Shown: in pieces, positions 8,760 to 17,237 of the stretch
How the letters are laid out: every line of letters begins with the position of its first letter
How positions within the stretch are numbered: the stretch's first letter is position 1
Source: Rubrivivax sp.
GTDB taxonomy: Bacteria; Pseudomonadota; Gammaproteobacteria; Burkholderiales; Burkholderiaceae_C
Assembly: GCA_022842595.1 (NCBI GenBank)
Contig: JALHPF010000021.1
Coordinates: 40,935 to 104,934, forward strand
DNA length: 64,000 nt
Direction: 5' to 3'
Made by a program: the position numbers and the translations under genes
The notes under the pieces: model-generated
The model's database searches: none
Seen by the model: the letters and a program-made list of their open reading frames with translations, nothing else
What the model was told of the DNA's origin: nothing

Positions 8760-10124
8760 ATGCAGCCCCCACCCGACAGCCGGCCCGAGGCGCCGCCGGT
8801 CAGCGTGATCGTGCGCACCATCGGCCGGGCCTCGCTGGATGCCGCGCTGGCCTCGATCGCGGCGCAGACCTACCGGCCCATCGAGATCGTGCTGGTCGAG
8901 GCCCAGGGCGGCAGCGGGCAGGCCTGGCCCGCCGAGCTGCAGGGCGTGCGCCTGCAGGTGCCGGCCACCGGCGGGCAGCGCCTGCCGCGCGCCGCGGCCG
9001 CCAACTTCGGCCTGGCCCATGCGCAGGGCGAGCTGGCGCTGTTTCTGGACGACGACGACCTGCTGCTGCCCACCCACATCGCCGGGCTGCAGGCCGCGCT
9101 GGCCGCGGCACCCGAAGCACCGGCGGCCTTCAGCGACACCGACTACGGCTACACCGACGCCGACGGCTGGCACAGCCTGCACCGCTTCGAAGGCAGCTTC
9201 GACGCGGTACGCCTGCGCTTCGAGAACTTCCTGCCGATCCACAGCGTGCTGTTCCGCCTGGAAGCACGCACCCCGCGCGTCGACGAGGCCTTCGACCTGT
9301 TCGAGGACTGGGACTTCTGGCTGCAGATGGCCCAGCATGGCGACTTCGTCCACGTGCCAGGCATCAGTGCGCGCTACGTGGCGGCGGAAGGCCAGCGCAG
9401 CGGTGTTTTTGTCGATTCCCCTGCCAGCCGTCAGGCGCGCCGGCAGCTGCTGGCCAAGTGGCAGACCGCCAGTCCGGTGGCCAGCCACGCTGCCCTGATC
9501 GACCGGCTGCAGTTGCTGTACCGCCGCCAGGCGCAGGCCGAAGCCGGCCTGGTGGCCGCCGGCGACGCTCAGGCCCATCTGCGGCAGGTGATTGCCGGGC
9601 GCGAACAGGAGCTCGCTGCCAGCGGCAAACAGCTGGCCGGCTTGCAGGAAATCCTGGCCGCGCGCGAACGCGAACTGGCCAACGCCGCCGAGCAGCTGCA
9701 GGGGCTGGATGCCTTGCTGGCTGCGCGCGAGGCCGAGCGTGACGCCGCCATCGGCGAGATTGCGTCGCTGAAGGCACTGGTGGCCGCGCGCGAGGAAGAC
9801 CTGGCCGAAGCGGCCCGGCAGGCCCAGGGGCTGACTGCGCTGGTGGCGCAGCGCGAAACCGAATGGGCCAGCGCTGCAGCCTATGCCGAAGACCTGCGCC
9901 AGCACCTCGCGCTGCGAACCGACGAACTGGCGCGTGCCGCCGAAGAGCGCCAGCGCTTCGTCGAGCTGGACGAAGCGCGTCTGCGGGACCTGGCGGCCGC
10001 GCGTGCCGAGACCGAAGTGGCCCGTGGCGAGACGGCCGCGCTGCAGGCGGAGTTGCAGGCTTATCTGGCTGAACCCCCCTTGCGTGCGTTGGCCAGTGCC
10101 GTCCGGCGTCGTCTTCGGCGTTGA
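8760..10124 (+). CDS. Family 2 glycosyltransferase with C-terminal coiled coil
   Basis: The N-terminal 230 residues are a GT-A glycosyltransferase: PPVSVIVRTIGRASLDAAL at the start, an acidic DDDD metal/nucleotide-binding motif at about residues 97-100 (FLDDDDLLLPTH), and EDWDFWLQMAQHGDF. The C-terminal half (about 265-430) is a long Glu/Ala/Arg-rich heptad-like coiled coil with recurring LxAxExEL units, ending in a basic tail. It probably adds a sugar to a cell-surface glycan or protein; donor and acceptor are unknown. A GTG at 8724 would add 12 residues. I prefer ATG 8760 because the domain starts soon after it. Confidence 0.8.
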   Translation: MQPPPDSRPEAPPVSVIVRTIGRASLDAALASIAAQTYRPIEIVLVEAQGGSGQAWPAELQGVRLQVPATGGQRLPRAAAANFGLAHAQGELALFLDDDDLLLPTHIAGLQAALAAAPEAPAAFSDTDYGYTDADGWHSLHRFEGSFDAVRLRFENFLPIHSVLFRLEARTPRVDEAFDLFEDWDFWLQMAQHGDFVHVPGISARYVAAEGQRSGVFVDSPASRQARRQLLAKWQTASPVASHAALIDRLQLLYRRQAQAEAGLVAAGDAQAHLRQVIAGREQELAASGKQLAGLQEILAARERELANAAEQLQGLDALLAAREAERDAAIGEIASLKALVAAREEDLAEAARQAQGLTALVAQRETEWASAAAYAEDLRQHLALRTDELARAAEERQRFVELDEARLRDLAAARAETEVARGETAALQAELQAYLAEPPLRALASAVRRRLRR

Positions 10125-10238
10125 CGCCGACGGGTTCCATCGTCTCTTGAATGTGGGCGTTAAGGCCAGTCCGGGCGGCCACGTTAAGCTCGGCGAAAGC
10201 ACCCTGCTGCGCGGGGCACACATGAAAGGACAGTGGGC

Positions 10239-11108
10239 ATGAAGGCATCCGTACCAACAGCTGCGAGCAATCGCGCATCCGAAGCGGAAGGGGGGCGCCG
10301 ACTGAACCCCGATCACTACGAGGCCGAGGTCAGAACCTTCTACGCGTACCTGCCGGAGGAAGTCCGGGAGCTCTTCATCGGTGACGCGCTCTACCATCGG
10401 GAAAGATATCTGGAGATGCTGGATCGGCCCTACGGCGCGCGCGTGCTCGAGCTGGGCTCGGACAAGCCCTTCATCAGCCACTTCCTGCGCGTCCTGAACC
10501 CGCACGCGGCCTTCGAGACGGTCTCGATCGACATCCCCTTCACCCGCTATCCGATCACCCGGGTCGACATCGAAAGCGAGCCGCTGCCTTTCGACTCCGA
10601 GTCGTTCTCCGACGTCATCTTCACCGAGGTGCTCGAGCATCTCTTCCGCGATCCCGCATTTGCGATTCACCAGATCAACCGCGTGATGCAGCCTGGCGGG
10701 ACGCTCTTTCTGACCACGCCGAATGCATGTGGCTACGACAGCCTCATCAACTTCGTGAACCAGGTCAATCCGAACGCACGCTCACAGTTCTTCGCGTCGA
10801 TCGAGTCTGGCCATCCACACCTCTGGACGGCGAACGAATGTCGCGAGATCCTGGATGTGCATGGGTTTGAGGTTCAGCTGCTGGACAGTGTGGACTACGT
10901 CCCGATTCCACGTCCGCCGGAGCTGATGAGCTTTCTCGCCGCGCACTCGCCTGTCAAAGGCATGAACGGACAATCTCTGCGCGTAGTCGCGGGGAAGGTC
11001 AGGGCCGTCGCTGCGCCGGTCTACCCGGTCAGCTTGTTCCCCGAAGGCAAGCCGGTGCAGATGATGGGTGCATTGCGCGAATGGGCAACCAAGGCCTTGT
11101 CAGCCTGA
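10239..11108 (+). CDS. Class I SAM-dependent methyltransferase
   Basis: This 289-residue protein contains motif I VLELGSDKPF at about residues 69-78, an acidic strand ending SIDIPF, motif II-like FSDVIFTEVLEHL and post-motif LFLTTPN, the Methyltransf_11/23 layout. The ATG at 10239 is preceded by an AAAGGA ribosome site. A GTG 6 bp upstream is weaker. The substrate is unknown. It follows the glycosyltransferase after 114 bp, so a role in surface-glycan modification is plausible. Codon use (GATATC, GCATTT, AATGC) looks slightly less GC-biased than its neighbours, suggesting recent acquisition. Confidence 0.8.
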   Translation: MKASVPTAASNRASEAEGGRRLNPDHYEAEVRTFYAYLPEEVRELFIGDALYHRERYLEMLDRPYGARVLELGSDKPFISHFLRVLNPHAAFETVSIDIPFTRYPITRVDIESEPLPFDSESFSDVIFTEVLEHLFRDPAFAIHQINRVMQPGGTLFLTTPNACGYDSLINFVNQVNPNARSQFFASIESGHPHLWTANECREILDVHGFEVQLLDSVDYVPIPRPPELMSFLAAHSPVKGMNGQSLRVVAGKVRAVAAPVYPVSLFPEGKPVQMMGALREWATKALSA

Positions 11109-11131
11109 AAGCACCGGTCGCCGGTAGTCGC

Positions 11132-11719
11132 ATGATCCAGCTCCTGTCGGTCAACCGCGCACTTGCCACCGACGTGCACATCAACGGCCGCCGCGTGCGT
11201 TCGGCGATCGGCAAGCGCCCGGTCGAGGGCGCCGTGACCGTGCGCCGGATGGGCCTGGAAGGCGACGAGCAGGCCGACCTGTCCGTGCATGGCGGGCTGA
11301 GCAAGGCCGTGTACGCCTATCCGAGCGAGCATCTCGCGTTCTGGCGCACGGTGCGCGCACAGGCCCAGGTGGGCTTGTGGGACGACCCCATCCCGCCCGG
11401 GCTGATGGGCGAAAACCTCACGCTCGCGGGCATCACCGAAGACCGGCTGTGGGTAGGCGACCAGCTCTTCATCGGCGGCAGTGCCGGTGCGCCGGGCTGC
11501 GTGCTGGCGGTGAGCGAACCGCGTTTTCCTTGTTTCAAGTTCAACGCGGCCATGGGCTTCAAGCACGCGAGCAAGATGATGGTGCAGTCGGGCTACTGCG
11601 GCAGCTACCTGGGCGTGATCCTGCCCGGCGTGGTCTGCGCCGGCGACAGCGTGGTGCTGCAGCCGGGCCCGCGCGAAGTCAATCTGCGTGACTTGTTCAA
11701 GAGCCGCGCGCGCGACTGA
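11132..11719 (+). CDS. MOSC domain protein (YiiM-like)
   Basis: This 195-residue protein has the MOSC fold landmarks of YiiM-type proteins: GLEGDEQADLSVHGG, KAVYAYPSEHLAFW, PGLMGENLTLAG and the conserved cysteine in SEPRFPCFKF. MOSC domains bind molybdenum cofactor. YiiM relatives reduce N-hydroxylated substrates such as 6-N-hydroxylaminopurine. The start is placed at ATG 11132, because the upstream 17 residues overlap the methyltransferase end and are not conserved-looking. Confidence 0.85.
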   Translation: MIQLLSVNRALATDVHINGRRVRSAIGKRPVEGAVTVRRMGLEGDEQADLSVHGGLSKAVYAYPSEHLAFWRTVRAQAQVGLWDDPIPPGLMGENLTLAGITEDRLWVGDQLFIGGSAGAPGCVLAVSEPRFPCFKFNAAMGFKHASKMMVQSGYCGSYLGVILPGVVCAGDSVVLQPGPREVNLRDLFKSRARD

Positions 11720-11763
11720 ACCGGGGCTGAAACCGCCACCCCGGCCGGGCGTGGCACCATCGC

Positions 11764-12615
11764 ATGATGCTCGCCTACCGCCACGCCTTCCATGCCGGCA
11801 ACCATGCCGACGTCCTGAAGCACACCGCGCTCGTCGCGGTGCTGCGCTACATGAACCTGAAGGACAAGGGTTGGCGCCTGGTCGACACCCATGCCGGTGC
11901 CGGCGGCTATTCGCTGCAGGGCGAATACGCCAACAAGCGGGCGGAATTCGAACAGGGCATCGGCGCACTCTGGCAGCGCGACGACCTGCCGCCACCGGTG
12001 GCCGACCTGGTGGGCCTGGTTCGCCAGTTCAATGGCGGCAAGGCGCTGGCCCAGTATCCGGGCTCGCCCGCGCTGGCGCACATGCTCATGCGCCCGCAGG
12101 ACCAGCTTCGCCTGCACGAGATGCACCCCACCGACCACAAGATCCTGGCCAGCTACCTGGGCGATCAGCCCGGCGTCGAGGTCGCCATGACCGACGGCTT
12201 CGCAGCCTTGAAGGGCCACCTGCCGCCCACCACGCGCCGCGGCGTCGTGCTCATCGACCCCAGCTACGAGATCAAGACCGACTACGCCCGCACGCTGGCG
12301 GCGCTGCGTGAATCGCTGGAGCGTTTCGCCGAAGGCGTGGTCATCGTCTGGCTGCCTCAGCTGCAGCTGCTGGAAGCCGCACAGCTGCCGCAGCGCCTGA
12401 AGGCCAGTGCCGAGAAGCTGGGCAAGAAGGGCTGGCTGCATGCCCGGCTGACCGTGGCGCAGGGCGACGCACGTGGCTTCGGCATGCTCGGCAGCAGCGT
12501 CTTCATCGCCAACCCGCCGCACACGCTGGTGGCTGAATTGCGGCCGGCCGTGGCCTGGCTGGCGCAGGCGCTGGCGCAGTTCGAAGGCGCGCACGGCATG
12601 GTGGAGGCTGCATAG
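11764..12615 (+). CDS. rlmJ: 23S rRNA (adenine(2030)-N6)-methyltransferase RlmJ
   Basis: This 283-residue protein has the RlmJ N-terminus (LAYRHAFHAGNHADVLKH), the SAM-binding VDTHAGAGGY and the catalytic D/NPPY-type motif as DPSY at about residues 165-168 (VVLIDPSYEIKTDY). It methylates A2030 of 23S rRNA. Two tandem ATG codons at 11764 and 11767 could both serve. Its stop codon shares a base with the GTG start of the next gene. Confidence 0.93.
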   Translation: MMLAYRHAFHAGNHADVLKHTALVAVLRYMNLKDKGWRLVDTHAGAGGYSLQGEYANKRAEFEQGIGALWQRDDLPPPVADLVGLVRQFNGGKALAQYPGSPALAHMLMRPQDQLRLHEMHPTDHKILASYLGDQPGVEVAMTDGFAALKGHLPPTTRRGVVLIDPSYEIKTDYARTLAALRESLERFAEGVVIVWLPQLQLLEAAQLPQRLKASAEKLGKKGWLHARLTVAQGDARGFGMLGSSVFIANPPHTLVAELRPAVAWLAQALAQFEGAHGMVEAA

Positions 12616-13295
12616 TGTTCGGATTCAGACGTGCCGCGGTCGTGCGCGTGGCGCCTTTCGTCGTGTTCATGGCCATCCTGGCGCTGCGCGGCGCCGCGCC
12701 CAGCGACGGCTCCTGGGGCTTCGACGTGCGCTGGATCTACGCCGCCCAGGTGCTGGCCCCGGCCGCACTGCTGGCGCTGTGGTGGCGCGAGTACGGCGAG
12801 CTCGGGCGCCAGAACCTGCCCACGCTGGGCGAGGCGGCGCTGGCCGTGGCCGTGGGCGTGCTCGTGTTCGTGCTGTGGGTGAACCTCGACGCGCCCTGGA
12901 TGACCATCAGCGCCGGCAGCGCCGAACCCTATGTTTCGCTGAATGCCGTGGGCGACCTGCACTGGCCGCTGATCGCCACGCGCTGGATGGGCGCGGCACT
13001 GCTCGTGCCGGTGATGGAAGAACTGTTCTGGCGCAGCTTCCTCATGCGCTGGCTGCAGGCCCCGGCCTTCGAAGGCGTGCAGCCCATGCACGTGGGCCTG
13101 AAGGCCGTGGTGCTGAGCACCTTCGTCTTCATGCTGGCGCATACGCTCTGGCTGGCGGCCATCATCGCCGGGCTGGCCTATGCCTGGGTCTACATCCGCA
13201 CTGGCAAGCTGTGGGTGGCCGTTGTCGCCCATGCCGTCACCAATGGCGTGCTCGGCATATGGGTGGTGACGACGGGCAATTGGCAGTTCTGGTGA
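12615..13295 (+). CDS. CAAX prenyl protease-related (CPBP) intramembrane protease, PEP-CTERM-associated type
   Basis: This 226-residue protein has six or more hydrophobic segments and the Abi/CPBP motifs: EELFWR at about 135-140 (VPVMEELFWRSFLMRW), a second-motif His in FVFMLAHTLW and a third motif VVAHAVTNGVLG. The VPVMEELFWR context resembles the CAAX-related family found in species with exosortase/PEP-CTERM protein sorting. A PEP-CTERM protein is encoded about 9.5 kb away (22821-23543). No exosortase is visible here. GTG start 12615 overlaps the rlmJ stop. A role in processing sorted proteins is inference. Confidence 0.8.
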   Translation: MFGFRRAAVVRVAPFVVFMAILALRGAAPSDGSWGFDVRWIYAAQVLAPAALLALWWREYGELGRQNLPTLGEAALAVAVGVLVFVLWVNLDAPWMTISAGSAEPYVSLNAVGDLHWPLIATRWMGAALLVPVMEELFWRSFLMRWLQAPAFEGVQPMHVGLKAVVLSTFVFMLAHTLWLAAIIAGLAYAWVYIRTGKLWVAVVAHAVTNGVLGIWVVTTGNWQFW

Positions 13296-13308
13296 TGGAA
13301 GGTGCGAG

Positions 13309-14016
13309 ATGTTCGTGAAGCTTTGCATGCCGGCCCTGCTGGCCGCTGCACTGTGTGTCCCGGCCCAGGCGGCGCGGCCCTTGAGCACGGGGGTGGCCAG
13401 CGTCAACGACCCGGGCGAATGTGAACTGGGCGTGGGCCGCCTGGCGCTGCGCGGTGGCGGCGAGCGCGGCCGTGAAGCCGGTGGCGAGCTGGAATGCGGC
13501 GTCGTCGATGGTGTGCAGCTGAGCCTGGCCTACGGCCGCGGCAGCTTCGGTCCGGGCCCGTTCCGTTTCCAGGAAGCCGAGTTCGGCGCCAAGGGCTGGC
13601 TCTGGCGCGGGCAGGGCGCCGATGCGCCCAGGCTGGCGCTGGCCGGCGAAATCAGCGGCGGCAAGGCAGACGGCAGCAGCTGGGAACACGAAGCCAGCGA
13701 GGTGAAGCTGATCGGCCTGCTGCCGCTGCCGGCGCTGCTGCTGCATGCCAACCTGGGGCACAGCCGGCCGCGCCAGGGCGGTGCCGCGGCGACGGTCTGG
13801 GCCCTGGCCGCAGAAGCCCGGCCCTTGCAGGCCGCCGGCCTGGGCTGGGCGCCGCTGGCCGAGGTCTACGGCGACGACCGCGGCGAACGCTGGACGCGGC
13901 TGGGCCTGCGCGCCACGGTGGTTCCGGGGCGCCTGCACCTGGACCTGTCGCAGGCGCGCGGCCACGGCGAAGAACGGCAGCGCAGCTGGGAGCTGGGCGC
14001 GCGGGTGGAGTTCTAG
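13309..14016 (+). CDS. Secreted probable beta-barrel protein, paralogue 1
   Basis: This 235-residue protein has a signal peptide (MFVKLCMPALLAAALCVPAQA, cleavage before ARPL). The rest alternates polar and hydrophobic residues and ends in Phe (ARVEF), as outer-membrane barrels do. It is clearly paralogous to the product of 17238-17939: both have ARPL after the signal peptide, one Gly-Glu-Cys or Gly-Cys-Glu motif and an identical GLGWAPLAEVYGDDRG segment. The function is unknown; a porin-like or transport role is only suggested by shape. A GGAAGG ribosome site lies just before the start. Confidence 0.7.
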   Translation: MFVKLCMPALLAAALCVPAQAARPLSTGVASVNDPGECELGVGRLALRGGGERGREAGGELECGVVDGVQLSLAYGRGSFGPGPFRFQEAEFGAKGWLWRGQGADAPRLALAGEISGGKADGSSWEHEASEVKLIGLLPLPALLLHANLGHSRPRQGGAAATVWALAAEARPLQAAGLGWAPLAEVYGDDRGERWTRLGLRATVVPGRLHLDLSQARGHGEERQRSWELGARVEF

Positions 14017-14036
14017 CGCGCTAGCACCCGCGGTGC

Positions 14037-14052
14037 GTGCGGCTGGCCGCAC
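14037..14052. terminator. Small hairpin between convergent genes
   Basis: GTGCGGC and GCCGCAC form a short perfect stem in the 43-bp gap between the convergent barrel gene and response regulator. It is preceded by the 12-bp palindrome CTAGCGCGCTAG at 14013-14024, which contains the barrel gene's stop codon. No T-tract follows on either strand, so terminator function is uncertain. Confidence 0.3.
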
Positions 14053-14059
14053 AGGCCTG

Positions 14060-14767
14060 TCAGCGCCCGGGGTGTTCCAGCCGGTAGCCCAGCCCGCGCA
14101 CGGTGTGGATGAGCGAGGGCGCGCCGTCGACGTCGATCTTCGTGCGCAGCCGACGGATGTACACGTCGACGATGTTGGTCAGCGGGTCTTCGCTGGCGCC
14201 CCAGACGTTCGCCAGGATGCGCTCACGGCTGAAGAGGCGGCCGGGGGTGGCCATCAGCAGTTCGAGCAGCGCCAGTTCCTTGGCGGTCAGGGCCAGGGGC
14301 TGGTCGCTACGCCGGGCCTGCATGCGTTCGCGGTCCAGCACCAGGTCGCCGACCTCCAGGCGCGGGCTGCGCATATTGGCCGCCCGCCCGCGCCTCGCCA
14401 GGGCTTCGAGCCGGGCCAGCAGTTCCTCGAACTCGAAGGGCTTGCACAGGTAGTCGTCTGCGCCCAGACGCAGGCCGGCCACGCGGTCTTCCAGCGACGA
14501 CTGGGCGGTGAGCATCAGGATCGGCAGCGGCACGCGTTCCGCGCGCAAGGTCTGGCAGATGTCCAGGCCGCTCAGGCCGGGCAGCATCAGGTCGAGCACG
14601 ACGATGGTGGCTTCGTCGCCTTCGGTGGTGGCGCGTGCGGCTTCCCGGGCCATGGCCAGGCCGCTGGGGCCGTCGGCAGCGCGCAGCACGCGGTGGCCTT
14701 CGGCGCGCAGGCCGCGCAGCAGAAAGCTGGCGATGCGCTCGTCGTCTTCGACGATGAGGATGTTCAC
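14060..14767 (-). CDS. OmpR-family response regulator
   Basis: This 235-residue regulator starts at GTG 14767 (NILIVEDDERIASFLLRGL), with the receiver aspartate in VVLDLMLPG, the conserved Lys in CKPFEFEEL, and a C-terminal winged-helix DNA-binding domain (LALTAKELALLELLMATPG, DVYIRRLRTKID, HTVRGLGYRL). The start overlaps the kinase stop in GTGA, so it is translated with the kinase upstream. It probably binds the phased 11-bp repeats at 16441-16506. An upstream in-frame extension overlaps the kinase and is not conserved-looking. Confidence 0.93.
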   Translation of the reverse strand: MNILIVEDDERIASFLLRGLRAEGHRVLRAADGPSGLAMAREAARATTEGDEATIVVLDLMLPGLSGLDICQTLRAERVPLPILMLTAQSSLEDRVAGLRLGADDYLCKPFEFEELLARLEALARRGRAANMRSPRLEVGDLVLDRERMQARRSDQPLALTAKELALLELLMATPGRLFSRERILANVWGASEDPLTNIVDVYIRRLRTKIDVDGAPSLIHTVRGLGYRLEHPGR

Positions 14768-16425
14768 GCTGCAGCGTCCACGCCGGCCGTGGCGAAGGCC
14801 GGGGCCGCCGGCAATGTCAACCGCGCGCGCGTGCCTTGCCCCGGGGCGCTGTGCAACTCGACCTGCCCGCCGTGGGCCAGTGCCAGGGCGCGGGCAATCG
14901 GCAGGCCCAGGCCGCTGCCGTCTGACCGGTGCAGCCGCGCGGCACTGCCGCGGAAGTGGCGCTCGAACACCTGCGCCAGCTCCTGTGGCGGGATGCCGAT
15001 GCCCTGGTCCTGAACGTCGACGCACCAGGCCTTGCTGCCGCCCGCACCCGCACCCGTGCCCTGTGCCTGCAACCGCAGGCTGACGCGGCCGCCGGGTTGG
15101 CTGTAGCGGATGGCGTTGTCCAGCAACACCAGCAGCAGCTGGCGCAGGCGCTGTTCGTCGCCCAGCACCAGGGGCTGGCCGGGGGGTGGCTCTTCGGCCA
15201 GCAGGTCCACGCCGCGTGCCTCGGCCAAGGCCTGGGCCTGGGCAACGGCTTCGGCGCAGAGCCGGGCCAGGTCGAGTGGCCGCTTCACCAGGGAAAGCGC
15301 GTCGATGTCGCTGCGCGCCATGGCCAGCAGGTCGTCGATCACGCCGCCCAGCTGGCGCGAGGTGTCGACGATGCGCGTCAGCGCTGCTCGGTAGTCCTCC
15401 GCGGGCCGGTCGGCGCCACGCAAGGTGATCTCGGCTTCACCGCGGATGGCGGTGGTGGGGGTGCGCAGCTCGTGGCTGATGTCGGCAAACAGCTGGCGGC
15501 GGCGGGCTTCGGCCTGCTGCAGTGCCTGCAGGGCCTCGGTCAGCTCTGCCGTGCGTTCGCCCACTTGCTGCTCCAGTTGCTGGCGATGGCGTGTTTCGCC
15601 CTGGCGGTGTGTTTCCAGCTCGCTGGCCATGCTGTTCATGCTGCGCGCCACCGCGGTGAACTCACTGGCGCCCTGTTCTGGAATCCGGTTCTGCAGCTGC
15701 CCGCGCTGCAGGGCCAGTGCACCCTGGCTCAGTTCGTCCAGCGGGCGCCGCAGGGCGCGCCCGAAGTACAGGGCCGTGCCCAGCGCGGCCAGCGCCAGTG
15801 CCAGCGCCGTGCCCAGCCAGAGCGCACGCATGCGCGCCAGCGCTGCGTCGGCGGCTGCGCGTTCACGGGCCACGGCGGCGGCTTCGCGCTGGCTGCTGTC
15901 GGCGAGCAGCAGGCGCAGGTCGCGGCCTTGCGAACGGTCGAACACGGCCGACAGGGCTTGCCAGGCTTCGCCGGCATCCACCCCTGGCTGCAGGGGCTGG
16001 GCGTTGTCGACCGCGGTCTCCAGGTCCGCCAGGCTTTGGCCCAGCACCGCCAGCACGTCCTGGCGCTGCAGGTGTTCCCGGCGCGAGTCGGCGCTGTCGT
16101 CGAGCAGCAGGCGGTCCGCCGACAGCTCGCGCAGCGTCTGCAACTGCTGGCGCATCTGCGCTTGCAGCGATTCCCGCAGGGCCGGGCTGGCGTCGGCACC
16201 CTGCTGGAGCTGGGCCACCCAGGTACGCAGCCGCTGCTTGGTCGCGGAAAGCTCGATGAAGCCGCGCTGGATGTCGCTGGCCACCCGGCCCCGCTGCACC
16301 TTGTCCTGGGCCACGCCCAGCGCCGCGACGGCGGCCACGGCTTGCAGCACCACGGCGGTGGCCAGCAGTGACAAGGCCAGCGTGAGACGGCGTCTGAACA
16401 TGACGAGATTGTCCGTGGCCGGCAT
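14764..16425 (-). CDS. Membrane sensor histidine kinase
   Basis: This 553-residue kinase has a transmembrane helix at about 12-38, a helical periplasmic sensor region (40-200, rich in Gln/Leu/Ala, four-helix-bundle-like), a second transmembrane helix at about 202-222, HAMP (225-275), a coiled coil, HisKA with phospho-acceptor His318 in DISHELRTP, and HATPase_c with N box LLDNAIRYS, DQGIGIP and GSGLGLPIA. It phosphorylates the co-encoded regulator. The signal sensed is unknown. Secreted proteins on both sides suggest an envelope-related signal. Confidence 0.93.
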   Translation of the reverse strand: MPATDNLVMFRRRLTLALSLLATAVVLQAVAAVAALGVAQDKVQRGRVASDIQRGFIELSATKQRLRTWVAQLQQGADASPALRESLQAQMRQQLQTLRELSADRLLLDDSADSRREHLQRQDVLAVLGQSLADLETAVDNAQPLQPGVDAGEAWQALSAVFDRSQGRDLRLLLADSSQREAAAVARERAAADAALARMRALWLGTALALALAALGTALYFGRALRRPLDELSQGALALQRGQLQNRIPEQGASEFTAVARSMNSMASELETHRQGETRHRQQLEQQVGERTAELTEALQALQQAEARRRQLFADISHELRTPTTAIRGEAEITLRGADRPAEDYRAALTRIVDTSRQLGGVIDDLLAMARSDIDALSLVKRPLDLARLCAEAVAQAQALAEARGVDLLAEEPPPGQPLVLGDEQRLRQLLLVLLDNAIRYSQPGGRVSLRLQAQGTGAGAGGSKAWCVDVQDQGIGIPPQELAQVFERHFRGSAARLHRSDGSGLGLPIARALALAHGGQVELHSAPGQGTRARLTLPAAPAFATAGVDAAA

Positions 16426-16440
16426 GCGTCGGGGTGCGCA

Positions 16441-16506
16441 TTCATCGGATGTTCATCCTGGGCTCAGCCTGTGCTCATCGTTGCCTCACGGCAGGTTCAG
16501 TGCCTG
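16441..16506. promoter_or_regulatory. Six phased 11-bp direct repeats (probable response-regulator sites)
   Basis: The tetranucleotide YTCA recurs six times at exactly 11-bp intervals, starting at 16441, 16452, 16463, 16474, 16485 and 16496 (units TTCATC, TTCATC, CTCAGC, CTCATC, CTCACG, TTCAGT). OmpR/PhoB-family regulators bind tandem direct half-sites spaced 10-11 bp. The block lies in the divergent region between the kinase (start 16425) and the NTF2-like gene (start 16569). It therefore probably mediates autoregulation and control of the secreted protein. Confidence 0.65.
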
Positions 16507-16568
16507 CATTTGCAATGCACCCAGTCGATCCCCGACCGAACTGCCATCGAAACCTGACGGAGAACCCC

Positions 16569-17132
16569 ATGAAGAACCTGACCCGCCTGGCCGCTGCGGC
16601 CGCCCTCGGATGCGCCATGACCCTGCCGGCCGCGGCCAAGGGTGTCGTCGTCAACCAGGGCATTTCCGAAGCCGAGGTGCTGGCAGCGCAGCAGGCCTGG
16701 TGTGCTGCGCTGGTGGACATCAGCACGACCCACGCCCGCAGCGGCCAGCCGGCGGCCAAGGCGCTGGCCGAGAAGGTGATCGACAGCGCCTACGGCTACC
16801 AGATGGGCGGCGTGCTCTTCAAGCCGACGCTGACCACCAACCCGCAGACCTTCCGCCTGAACCGCCAGGGAGCGCTGGCCTACTTCGTCGGTGGCGACGC
16901 GGCGTTCCCGAAGGACACGGGCTTTGCGCTGAAGGGCTGGAAGCAGTGCGTGGTGGACAACGCCGCGGTCTTCATCAGCGGCGACAGCGCCGCGACGATG
17001 GCCAAGGTGCGCATCACCGGCCCGGACGACCGGGTCACCACTGTCGACAAGACCTGGAAGTTCGTGAAGGACGACGCAGGCAAGCTGCGCATCGTGGCGC
17101 ACCACTCGTCGCTGGAATACACCGGCAGCTGA
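16569..17132 (+). CDS. Secreted NTF2-like protein
   Basis: This 187-residue protein has a signal peptide (MKNLTRLAAAAALGCAMTLPAAA). The mature part (EAEVLAAQQAWCAAL, QTFRLNRQGALAYFVGGD, TWKFVKDDAGKLRIVAHHSS) resembles an NTF2/SnoaL-like fold seen in secreted proteobacterial proteins, some of which are labelled phosphoribosyl-AMP cyclohydrolase in databases without good reason. No enzyme motif is visible. The start at 16569 has a GGAG ribosome site. It is divergent from the two-component system across the six-repeat operator, so it is a likely target of that system. Confidence 0.75.
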   Translation: MKNLTRLAAAAALGCAMTLPAAAKGVVVNQGISEAEVLAAQQAWCAALVDISTTHARSGQPAAKALAEKVIDSAYGYQMGGVLFKPTLTTNPQTFRLNRQGALAYFVGGDAAFPKDTGFALKGWKQCVVDNAAVFISGDSAATMAKVRITGPDDRVTTVDKTWKFVKDDAGKLRIVAHHSSLEYTGS

Positions 17133-17237
17133 AGGAACGCCGGGCGCGGGTGATGTTGTGCGCTGACGACGCGTTTCAGGTTCGGCGCGGCGGGCCGAGA
17201 ACACTATTCAGCCTGATCAACTCTTCGCGTCTGCGCC

